The position numbers and the translations under genes are program-made. DNA of 64,000 bases from Pseudovirgaria hyperparasitica (lineage: Eukaryota; Ascomycota; Dothideomycetes; Acrospermales; Acrospermaceae): contig NW_022985559.1 in NCBI RefSeq assembly GCF_010093815.1, forward strand, positions 1,067,117-1,131,116, given 5' to 3'. Within the stretch, counting starts at the first letter, position 1; the number at the start of each line of letters is the position of its first letter. The notes under the pieces are model-generated. The model searched no databases and was not told the origin of the DNA. It saw nothing but the letters and a program-made list of their open reading frames with translations. Below are positions 46,469-55,952 of the stretch, one piece after another.

Positions 46469-47939
46469 CTCACTGCTATACGGGCGTGTTCAACAAGGGT
46501 CCTGCCAGATTTGGCTCTTGCAGAACATTGATTCAGCCTTGTGCAACCAACTCAATGCAACCGTGCATCCTTTATCACCGCGCCGGATTGTAGAATGCCT
46601 ACTTTGCCGCCGCCATGTCGTAACCATTAGCTTACAGGGACTGTCCAAGAGTCTTCAAGAGTCCTGTATGGGATTTTCCGGCCTCCATGCCAGTGGCCAT
46701 TCGCCAGTCATAACCGAGACATTGGTTCTGATCAACAGACACTTAAACAGTGCTTGCATCCAGACACGATCTTCGTGTAGATCCAAGGCGCATATGAAGA
46801 ATTCGGCATTGCCATGCGAGAAAATACCGGCCCGCGATGGTGACTGCAGCCTCCGATGATTGATAGTGGTCTCTTGGTCGAGCCCAATACCCATCACAGT
46901 CAGAACAGGTGCGAAGCCGTAATGCATTCTTCGACTTTGCGTGTCGTCGGGCTGAAAATATTGTGACAGTCTAGAATCCATCTGAGGATTCGACAAAGTC
47001 TAGAGGTCCCGAGGAGCGACGCTCTGCTTAGATCTGATTATCTTGCAGCTGGACGCCCAAAATGGCGCTCGTATAGAGATGTCCCCGGCTCGATGTAGCC
47101 ATGAGCTTGCCTTTGATGTGCGCCGTACACCGCGACAGGTCGCTAACCTGTCGTGCGATGCAGCCACCAGCTGCAGTGTCAGTAGTTACGACTATGAGAG
47201 CGCCCGGAGAAGAGTCCGAATTTAGCCCGGTGTGATTGCGATAGTGTTGACCACGTCTTGCAGAATACTGTATCACAGCACCGTGACTCGTGAGAGACAT
47301 CCATGTTCACGGTGCGCCGTACGACACGAGCGTCTCGTCGAGTTCCTCGAATGCAAGAGGACCAAAAATAATAACATTGTACATGTAGGTGTGGTAGGGC
47401 CCGTGCAGTCTTGGCATGTCAGTCTGGATTCGTGTTAACGTAGCATGGACCTCCCTTGCAGAGGACATTGACCATATTTAACCTATCCTATATCCTAGGA
47501 ACAGCGCGACGTCCTTGTTCGAGAGGTCCCAGTACCTTTTCATGGCTTTGGAATTTGATCTTGGCGTGATGATATACTGTTACTCTATTAAGCGACGAGC
47601 ACGCCTGAACTGCTGCTCCTATATCATTGTAGAATTTGTAGCGCCTTCCTTTGATGTATTAGTCAATTGGAGAGCCCGGCGACGAAATGACGGCTTTCCA
47701 AAGGAAAGTACAAGATAAACTCTCTTTGCAATTCAGGAGTAGTATACTGAACCCAGCATCCAAGCTTCCGGTATCTGTGTCAATCTAGTTACTCATTATC
47801 CTTCGTCGAATTTGAGATTGTTTCTGTCATACCTTCTTCAGTCCCATCGCTGCACGTTCCCTATGGGCGCAGACATTGCTTCTCGCCTAGTCATGCCAGA
47901 TATCAGACCCACAGACATTCAAATATGAAAAAAAAGAGG

Positions 47940-48740
47940 AGGCAACTGCTGCGTTCGGCTTTGAAAAGACTCCCGGAAGAGCTCATGGAGGCTAACTTCA
48001 TCTACATGGTCGTTGTTTGGTGCTGAATGCGGACTTTGTATACTTTGGGAACCGCTCAAGTCACGGATTCGCTTCGACAAGCTCAAGCTGCTGTCAGTCA
48101 ATCTTCCGATGGCACAATTTTCCAGCGCTCAAGAGCCTGTATGTCGGAGTCGAGGTTCCCTTCACCAACTCACATGCAAAGCCATATTCAGCATCCCAAC
48201 TCTCACTACTCTGGAGCTCGATATTCCATATTGGAAGCAAACTCTCCCATTATGGAGAGTTCTGGACAAGCACAAGTTACGAGCATCTCCTCTCACCACA
48301 CTGACTCTCCCCGTCCCGCCCAGATATTACCTGAACACGTTCCCAATCCTCATCAAGTTTTGCGCCAGTCTTGTACGTTCCAAACCAAAGACAAGACGAC
48401 CTCTAGAAGGACCTACTTCAGCGCAGCAGGCAGATTCATCTCCCTCAACACAGCTCTTCATGAAGCAGAGTCTGGTCTCGCAGCGACCCAGGAACAAACT
48501 GCGTCCGATTCTTTGTGAGATAACCAAGGCGCTTGACGGGCACATCGGCGTAGTGGGGGTATTTGAATACTGGCCTGCGCATGAAATCGTCCATCGCATG
48601 GTCTTGAGGTGGGTGCAGCGCAGTCGTCTCGCCGCCAAAAGCGCTGCTGAAATGGCAGATTTCGTGTTGAATCCTCTTGTACTGCCGTTCGTGATGCCTC
48701 TTCACATACTTACCCCACCTATTTCCCTGGAGTGTTGAGG
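47940..48740 (+). pseudogene. possible broken F-box/LRR-like gene
   Basis: Low-confidence. Short gene-like pieces lie in different frames: LKRLPEELMEANFIYMV (F-box LPxEL-like), then WHNFPALKSLYVGVEV and FSIPTLTTLELDIPY (LRR-like). Each ends in stops or runs into a frame change within 100-250 bp, and no GT-AG intron was found that joins them. A 241-codon open frame at 48013-48738 has no ATG near its start. It may be coincidental leucine-rich frames. Confidence 0.22.
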
Positions 48741-49217
48741 TTTCTGCTAAGATATGCCAAGACTCATGATGAAGAGGAGATGGCGTGGAGCCGTATATTC
48801 GATTTTGCAAAGTAATAATTACACATAGCCTATTACGGAGTCTAGAAATCTGCAACAGTATTCATTCTTTTGAAACACATGTCACATGTACTACGACTGC
48901 GCTCGTGTCTGGCCGTTACTTGGTAGATACATATCAGAGCAGCAGTAAAAAACCACTCCTTATAGTCAGTTCCTAGTCCTCATTAAGCCAGGATGTCATG
49001 TCATGTCATATACGACTAGTCTAGTCCTCACATTCCAGCCAGCCAGCCAACCAGTCATACATATGATTACCTACACACAGTATCGTCCATCGGTTATTCC
49101 TCTCCGCATAGCCATCCATTCATCCATCCATACGCCCTCCGCAGTCGAAATACTGATAAAACCAGCTAGTAATACTTCGTAGCGCACCTGCCAACCCTGT
49201 TATATTCCTAACAGCGA

Positions 49218-49276
49218 GAGAGATTAAACGAGTATAAAGAGAGATTAAACGAGTATAAAGAGAGATTAAACGAGTA
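49218..49276. repeat. 21-bp tandem repeat, about 2.8 copies
   Basis: The unit gagagattaaacgagtataa(a) is repeated head to tail with near-identical copies. It produces a repeated SFNLSLY-like peptide in one minus-strand frame, which is not a gene. High identity suggests recent slippage. Confidence 0.85.
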
Positions 49277-49845
49277 GATATACCCCATTGGGCAGGTTTC
49301 TAATGCAGGAGGCAGGCCAAGAAGCTGCTCGAGTGGGGTGTATATGGATAGTCGGATATTGTGTATTAGAGGGTCTAGCTGCTGGCGTAGTGTGCTTGGG
49401 GAACGTGTTTGTGGGTTGGTTTTGGTAGTCTTTTGGGCTTTGTTGGGTTGTGGTGAGTTCTGCCAGAGGATGTTTGTGATGGCTGGGCCGTGCACCTGTA
49501 AGTGATCTAGAGACAATGGAATTATCCGGTGCATAGTGAATGAGCGCAAGGCGGACATAAAGGCCTCACAGTCGATTATTTCAGTATGAAATAGCACAAT
49601 TGTATGTCGTGTGTTATGATGTTCCTGTACTGTATCAAAGATGTGTTTATGTGTTGCGGGTAAGGCGCCAAGCCTTCCCAACCTCTCACTTTCACCGACG
49701 TTCCAGCCTCTCATAATAACATGCAGTTCACTACACACGTCATGCCTTCTTGTTTACCATGGGCACATCGATCACCACACCCACGCTTTACTGCACTGCA
49801 ACATTCTTCCCTACAAGTTGTCCTCTAAAAACTGCATAAGCGCCA

Positions 49846-51045
49846 ATGTTCACTCCACGCACTCCACGCAGAGGCAACCAAGGCAGAGGCCGCGCAAGAG
49901 GGAAAGGAGCCCGCAGCCCCGCGAAGACGCCGCTGAAGGGCATGTTTGCAGACGGTGTGTGGCACTGCAACTGCCATCCCAGACTCCCCGCACAGCGATT
50001 CCAGGTGAAAAAGGAGAGCAAGAATAAGGGTCGGTGGTGTAAGTTGTGGATCAGCCCCCGCTTTCTAGATCCTTGAGGAAGTTATATATGCGCCCAAGAG
50101 CTAATTCTATTGCGTGCAGTCTACACGTGCCAGAAGACGGAAGCGAAACGCTGCGATTTCTTCCTCTGGGAAGATGATGCTAGGTTTCGTGAAGAAGGTG
50201 CGGTGCTGAATAATTCGCGCTCTGAGCCTTGGTCTGGGGTTGATGTCACGCCCTCCAAGCCACGATCTGTCATTGATATCACGCCCTCCAAGCCTGCGCA
50301 ACAGCGAACACAATTCGAAGATGGGGGTTTCATACGGCGCGACAAGCGAAGTCGTGACGAGTTTGAAGAGGACGACGACGACGAGTTTGGGGAGTCGTTC
50401 GATGCCGAAGCACTGGAATTGATGAAGCAAGCGGCCGAGACACCGAGCAAATCACGCAAGGTGGATGCGTTGGCCATACCCAAGAGAAGGGTTCTGCCGT
50501 GGCTGAGAGACCAGGAAGGACAGAAGAGCGCTGGTGGACTACTGACACCACAGACGGAAAGGGTGGTGAAGCAAGGACTCTTCACGACACCTACCAAAGA
50601 GACCGAACGAACAGCAGCTTCTACAACAAGCACGAGAGGCTCGATAACGCAACCACAGCTCAGACACCGCGAACCTTCACCTTCACCTTGCACGCTCAAA
50701 GCACTCGATAGCATGTCTACACCGGTACAGCTTACCGAAGCTAGGTCGCCGTCGAAAGATGCCCCCGAACTGACGTCGGATGTGCTTGAATACCTGCGTG
50801 AGAGCAAAGTCCAGCTACCACCCCCGGTCCAAGAAGGTCTCAAGCAGCTTCTTAGTAAACACACGTTTAGAACCCAAGGCGTAATAAAGGGTCGTGAGAT
50901 CTCAAGATTGGCGCTCAAAGCCAAAGATGCCAAGATTGTAGAATTGCAGCACCGAATTGCGGCGCTTGAAGCAGACTTCGAGGCTGAGAGGGCGCAGAAC
51001 AGATATCGTGATTGGGAAGTCAAGACAAGCAGTCACAATGACTGA
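49846..51045 (+). CDS. GRF zinc-finger protein
   Basis: Exon 1 49846-50038, intron 81 bp, exon 2 50120-51045; 372 aa. The GRF-type zinc finger (as in NEIL3, APE2 and Topo III alpha, where it binds single-stranded DNA) crosses the junction: CHPRLPAQRFQVKKESKNKG, then RWFYTCQKTEAKRCDFFLWE. It begins at WHCNCH near residue 43 and ends about 78. An Arg/Gly/Thr-Pro basic N-terminus precedes it (TPRTPRRGNQGRGRARGKGA). Downstream are two VDVTPSKP/IDITPSKP repeats, an acidic stretch (RDEFEEDDDDEFGESFDAEA), more S/T-P sites, and a C-terminal coiled coil (KAKDAKIVELQHRIAALEAD). There is no nuclease, glycosylase or topoisomerase domain. A DNA-repair or replication-associated adaptor is the best guess. 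Confidence 0.9.
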
Positions 51046-51811
51046 TCTATGCCTGTTGCACTACGTTGATTATTCTCTAACGAAAGCGACTGCTTGACCT
51101 GGCTTCCTGGGACGAGCTGGGCGTTTAGATGTATCTTGCTCGTGCACCGACGGTAGCAACATCATGTACGCCATCATTGAGCAGGTAACGCCACAGGAGC
51201 ACTTGACAAATCTATGTTGAGGCTCCATTACACACAGGAAGCCCATCAAGTATACGCAAAGGACAAGTCTGCACACAAGTCTATACTGCTTTCCATCAGA
51301 TCAGGGCCGATAGCGTGCAGCGATTGGAAGGGAGGAAATAAAATGTATTGTGGCGTCGACCGGTATATTGTGACGTTAGATGTCACGATATGTTAAGCAA
51401 GGGACGGGTGGGGCCGGCCAGGAGCTGAAGCGTCTCTGATTGGCCAGGTCTGCCCTGCGCGTTTTGTGCGTTCGATTGCTGACGACAATGACAAAGCCGA
51501 TGTGCCAAGACCCATCTTTTGAGGTTTTTGTGCGGATGGCGAGCGCCACGGGGGAAATATCGTATATATTTCCCATTATCTGGGAAATTGTCTTTGTAAC
51601 TACTTTCCACACCCAAATCTCTGATCAAATTTACTTTACTTGAACTTCTTGTTCAGCCTGTCACGCCACGGTGAACTGCAGGTGCAACCCATTATTCCAG
51701 ACCCCTTAACACAATCACTTTTAGACTCATAACAATTCCGACTCAACTATAGCTGTATCACAAGCACGTCCAGAAGCAATTTGAGCTGCGTGTATCCCGA
51801 TCTCATCCACA
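51046..51811. other. intergenic, no gene seen
   Basis: 765 bp between two + strand genes: GRF-protein 3' end and Cu-ATPase promoter. Short frames only. Confidence 0.45.
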
Positions 51812-54800
51812 ATGTCATCGCCACAAGGCCAGGACCGGGGAGACCCAATTTATATCACTTCGACGATTCTGATATCAAATCTACACTGCATTTCGTGTAT
51901 CAACAGTATACAAGATTGTATCACTCATTTGGCACATAATGCGGAACTCATCACCCATTCGATCGTCGCACACTCTGTGACCATCCGTCACGATATCGAT
52001 ATCTCCAGCGACGCTATCCAAAACTGCCTCGATGATGCTGGATTTGATGTATACAGTGTTGCACGGAGCCAGGATGAATTGGGCGGTAGTCTACACATTA
52101 GCAACCACGAACGCTCACGTTCGAATTCGGACTGGTACGATGATCTGGAGCATGCCGTTTCCCGATGGAAAAGCTCTATTCGAAAGTCGAAATCGACCGA
52201 CCTTGAGAGGCAGAGACGGCATATAGGGCATTGCGAGCAATGCCAGCACGAGGTCACTGCGAATCTCATACAAGACAGCAAATCCCGTTCATCTTCTGCG
52301 GCATCCAAGATGAAAGCCAGAGACTCGGATGGAGACTCTGCCATTGCGTCTTTGGAAGATATCAGCGTGGCGTCCGCATCCGGTCATGAACAATTTCGAG
52401 CTATCGTTTCCATCTCTGGTATGACTTGCAGCTCTTGCGTGGCGAGCATTACGCATGCTATACAGAGCCAGCCGTGGGTGGTTTTTGTCGATGTCAATCT
52501 CCTGACGAGTAGTGCTTCCGTCGTATACCACGGCAAGAGTAACGGAGACCTACTGGTGGGTCTTATCGATGATGCTGGATTCGACGCGACCTTGGACCGT
52601 ATCGAGAATCTCACCTCGTCTCATGGGACTGGTTTGGATCATGACAGATCGTCCGGAGGTGAGCAATCTACTCAACGCACCGTGGCCATTCGAATCGAGG
52701 GGATGTACTGTAAACACTGTGTGTCGCGGGCTGTATCATCGATTGAGAACAGATTTGCGCCAGGAGAAGTCAACATCCTGACTCCGCCAACCGAGAGCAG
52801 TCCGATCATGGTCGTCCAGTATGTGCCAAAGCTACCAATGAGGACGATCCGATCGATAATTTCTGCGATCTCCTCAGTGGATCCAGCTTTCGAAGTCTCC
52901 GTCTACCATCCCCCAACAGTCGAGGATCGCGCGAGAGAAATGCACTCTCGAGAACGAAAACGCATCCTTTTCCGTTTGGCTCTTTGTGTGGTCATGGCAG
53001 TTCCGACGTTCGTTGTTGGCATCTTATACATGAGCTTGGTATCTGAACACAACACTGTTCGGATGTGGTTCATGGGGCGCTTCTCGCGACATACTGGATA
53101 CGTTAGTCGTGCGCAGTGGATCCTATTCATGTTGGCGACTCCAATCTACTTCTTCGCTGCTGATGTGTTCCACCGGAAAACGTTCAAAGAAGTGAAAGCA
53201 CTGTGGAGGCCTGGTAGTCGTGTCTCGATCTGGCATAGACTGACACGATTCGGGAGTATGAATATGCTCTTGTCGCTGGGAACCTCGATAGCATACCTTG
53301 CTTCCATTGCAGAATTAGCTCTCTCCGCATCCGGGACAAGCGATGTTCCGGATAAAGACTACTACTACGACACTGTTGTGTTCCTCACTATGTTCATCCT
53401 TGCTGGCAGATATCTCGAGGCTTACAGCAAAGCCAAGACTGGAGATGCTGTCAATGCTCTCAGCAAGCTACGTCCAGCGGAAGCAATCTTGGTAGACGCA
53501 GAGTATGGCCAGGACCAGGTTGTACGCACAGATCTTCTTGAAATTGATGATGTAGTCAGGATTCACCACGGTAGCTCCCCACCGTTCGACGGGACGATCG
53601 TAGAAGGGAGCACCAAATTTGACGAGTCCAGCCTCACTGGTGAATCTCGTCTCGTTGAGAAAAATACCGGCGATCCAGTCTATTCCGGCACGATCAACCA
53701 AGGCGCGCCGACGACTATGCAATTGACCACCGTATCCGGGACTTCGATGCTCGACCAGATCATCCAGGTCGTCAGGGAAGGCCAGACTCGTCGAGCACCT
53801 GTTGAACGGATAGCAGACAAGATAACCAGTCACTTTGTTTCGATCGTGGTACTCATTGCAGTTGTCACCTGGTTGATCTGGCTCACTCTTGGTCTTTCAG
53901 GTTCTCTACCTGATCACTACCGTGACAGTTCTACCGGCGGCTGGCCGTTGTGGTCACTTCGTTTCGCCATTGCTGTCTTCGTGGTGGCCTGTCCATGTGG
54001 AATTGGTCTTGCTGCGCCCACTGCTTTATTCGTGGGAGGGCAGCTTGCCGCTCGGCACGGAATACTGGTCAAGGGGGGTGGCGAAGCATTCCAGGAAGCT
54101 AGTCGGATCGACTGTATCGTCTTCGACAAGACTGGAACGCTGACTGAGGGAGGCTCTCCAAGCGTTACGGATCATTACATTTCTGAATCAGAGAACAAGG
54201 ACATGGTGCTCAACTTGGTTCATGCCCTAGAAGAGCAGAGCAGCCACCCTATTGCTAAAGCTCTCGCAAGTTTCTGTAATTCTGACGCCAAACTACCAAC
54301 AATGCCACCTTTTGAAGTGACTGAAATTCCTGGAAAAGGTCTCGAGGCTATATTTTCGCTACCAGAGGACACTACCTCGCAACCCGTAGCTGCCCTCATT
54401 GGCAACGAAGCTCTCTTAGCCTCCCACTCCGTGCCCCTAACCCCTATCCTCGACCTGCTCTCCACCTGGCAATCCCAAGGCAAATCCATCGCCCTCCTTG
54501 CCCTCTGTCACAACCCCTCAACACCCTACACCCTCGCCGCCGCCTTCGCCATCTCAGACCCACTCCGCCCCTCAGCCGCACCCACCATCGCCGCCCTCAA
54601 ACACCGCGGCATCGAAGTCTACATGCTCTCAGGCGACAACCCCACCACCGCCCGCGCCGTCGGCGCCCAACTCGCCATCCACCCAAACAACATCTTCGCC
54701 GGCGTCCTCCCCAGCGAGAAAGCCGACAAAATCGCATACCTGCAAGCCACACTGCCCAGCAAGCGCACCGGCCGCCGCGCACACATCGCCTTTGTCGGCG

Positions 54801-55195
54801 ACGGCATCAACGACGCCCCCGCGCTCACCCGCGCCGACGTCTCCATAGCCATCGGCTCCGGCTCGGCCGTCGCGCTGGCGTCTGCGGGCTTCGTCCTGCT
54901 GCGCAGCGACTTGGCCGCCGTGCTGACGCTCGTTCGGCTCAGCCGTGTGGTGCTGACGAGGGTGAAGTGGAACTTCGCGTGGGCGCTCGTGTATAATTGT
55001 GTTATGGTTCCTGTGGCGGCGGGTGGGCTGTATGCTGTCAGGTCGGCGGGTGGTGGTGCGCATGTCAGGCTTGATCCGGTTTGGGCGAGCTTGGCTATGG
55101 CGGCGAGTAGTTTGAGTGTGGTGGGTAGTTCGGCGCTGTTGGCGACGAGGGTTTGGGGGATTGGTTGGAGAGGTGGAGGGGAGGTGAAGCGGTAA
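51812..55195 (+). CDS. Copper/heavy-metal P1B-type ATPase with three HMA domains
   Basis: Membrane pump exporting or compartmentalising Cu+ or a similar soft metal. Single exon, 1127 aa. Three N-terminal metal-binding HMA repeats: Cys26/Cys29 (NLHCISCINS, degenerate loop), GMTCSSCVASI (about 206/209) and GMYCKHCVSRAV (about 300/303). An extra CEQC motif lies between the first two. The actuator TGES is at about 608. The transmembrane CPC metal site is in VACPCGIGLAAPTALFVGG (about 726). The phosphorylation Asp772 is in DKTGTLTEGG. SHPIAKAL and GDGINDAPALT (about 996) complete the catalytic set. All key residues are intact, so it should be active. Layout resembles fungal Ccc2/CrpA-type exporters. 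The CRM/Cd subtype (Pca1) is less likely because the CPC/HMA set is copper-type. Codon choice shifts sharply in the last 250 codons. Confidence 0.97.
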   Translation: MSSPQGQDRGDPIYITSTILISNLHCISCINSIQDCITHLAHNAELITHSIVAHSVTIRHDIDISSDAIQNCLDDAGFDVYSVARSQDELGGSLHISNHERSRSNSDWYDDLEHAVSRWKSSIRKSKSTDLERQRRHIGHCEQCQHEVTANLIQDSKSRSSSAASKMKARDSDGDSAIASLEDISVASASGHEQFRAIVSISGMTCSSCVASITHAIQSQPWVVFVDVNLLTSSASVVYHGKSNGDLLVGLIDDAGFDATLDRIENLTSSHGTGLDHDRSSGGEQSTQRTVAIRIEGMYCKHCVSRAVSSIENRFAPGEVNILTPPTESSPIMVVQYVPKLPMRTIRSIISAISSVDPAFEVSVYHPPTVEDRAREMHSRERKRILFRLALCVVMAVPTFVVGILYMSLVSEHNTVRMWFMGRFSRHTGYVSRAQWILFMLATPIYFFAADVFHRKTFKEVKALWRPGSRVSIWHRLTRFGSMNMLLSLGTSIAYLASIAELALSASGTSDVPDKDYYYDTVVFLTMFILAGRYLEAYSKAKTGDAVNALSKLRPAEAILVDAEYGQDQVVRTDLLEIDDVVRIHHGSSPPFDGTIVEGSTKFDESSLTGESRLVEKNTGDPVYSGTINQGAPTTMQLTTVSGTSMLDQIIQVVREGQTRRAPVERIADKITSHFVSIVVLIAVVTWLIWLTLGLSGSLPDHYRDSSTGGWPLWSLRFAIAVFVVACPCGIGLAAPTALFVGGQLAARHGILVKGGGEAFQEASRIDCIVFDKTGTLTEGGSPSVTDHYISESENKDMVLNLVHALEEQSSHPIAKALASFCNSDAKLPTMPPFEVTEIPGKGLEAIFSLPEDTTSQPVAALIGNEALLASHSVPLTPILDLLSTWQSQGKSIALLALCHNPSTPYTLAAAFAISDPLRPSAAPTIAALKHRGIEVYMLSGDNPTTARAVGAQLAIHPNNIFAGVLPSEKADKIAYLQATLPSKRTGRRAHIAFVGDGINDAPALTRADVSIAIGSGSAVALASAGFVLLRSDLAAVLTLVRLSRVVLTRVKWNFAWALVYNCVMVPVAAGGLYAVRSAGGGAHVRLDPVWASLAMAASSLSVVGSSALLATRVWGIGWRGGGEVKR

Positions 55196-55952
55196 GTAGA
55201 CGAAAGGTGCGATTTTGTTAGGGAGAAGGAACGAGGACTGTGGATATGAGATACCCCTATTTGTTCCGCAAGTTGTCACACTGTAGCTCTACATGGTCAT
55301 ACTAGAACACACACATCATCCTTAAACGATGAGGCTAACACTTAATCTACTACATCCAACCTGAAACTACGTCTAACATCCACACGCCCTATCTTCCCCA
55401 AAAATTAATGAAAAAAATTCCCACTATCCAGACCAATTGTGGCATATCACCTTGCTACCGGTAGTCTACGGTGTATTGGAGACTGGTCATGCAAAGGCAG
55501 TATCACAAATATAGTCAGGGCACAATTCAGGCACATTTCAGGCCGCTGCAGCGAAGTGTCCCCAGACTAAGGTCCTAGTACTGTATCAATGATAATAATG
55601 AAACTTTCTGCAACAACAAGCGAGCGGTCCGTCCGGTGTTGTGGCGTTGGGCGTCGAGTATGCGGGCTGGTTTGTCGTGTTTGTGTTATGTTGTGTACTT
55701 CCAGCTACTACTTAGTTGGTGCGTCTTGGTTGATGTGTTTGACTGGTTGTTCTTGAAACATGCTACATGTAGGGGAGGGTAGATTGGTGAGATGTGTGTA
55801 CCCGGGAGACTGCGTGGGAAGGACGATGTAGATTCGTTGAGATAAACGTGATAAGATACAATCTTGGGTTCGGAAGTAGGGAAAGTGGTTGTAGGAGGAA
55901 GGGACCCGTTGGGACTCTGATAGTGGACCCAGAGCCTATCCATTATCACCCC
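55196..55952. other. convergent intergenic spacer
   Basis: 755 bp between the Cu-ATPase stop and the ankyrin gene's 3' end. Ordinary composition; no feature seen. Confidence 0.45.

Larger units (their letters stand above)
44786..49845. other. 5-kb gene-poor region upstream of PHO89
   Basis: No convincing gene over 5 kb, the largest such gap in the window. 44950-45400 is G/C-rich with C and G runs. 45400-45730 is pyrimidine-rich with CTC/ATCC-type repeats (catcctctacatcctctgca). 46000-47700 has ordinary composition and only short random frames. 47940-48740 may hold a broken LRR/F-box-like gene. 49020-49280 has short tandem repeats. It includes the PHO89 promoter and E-boxes. A non-coding transcript is possible but not demonstrable from sequence. 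Confidence 0.55.
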
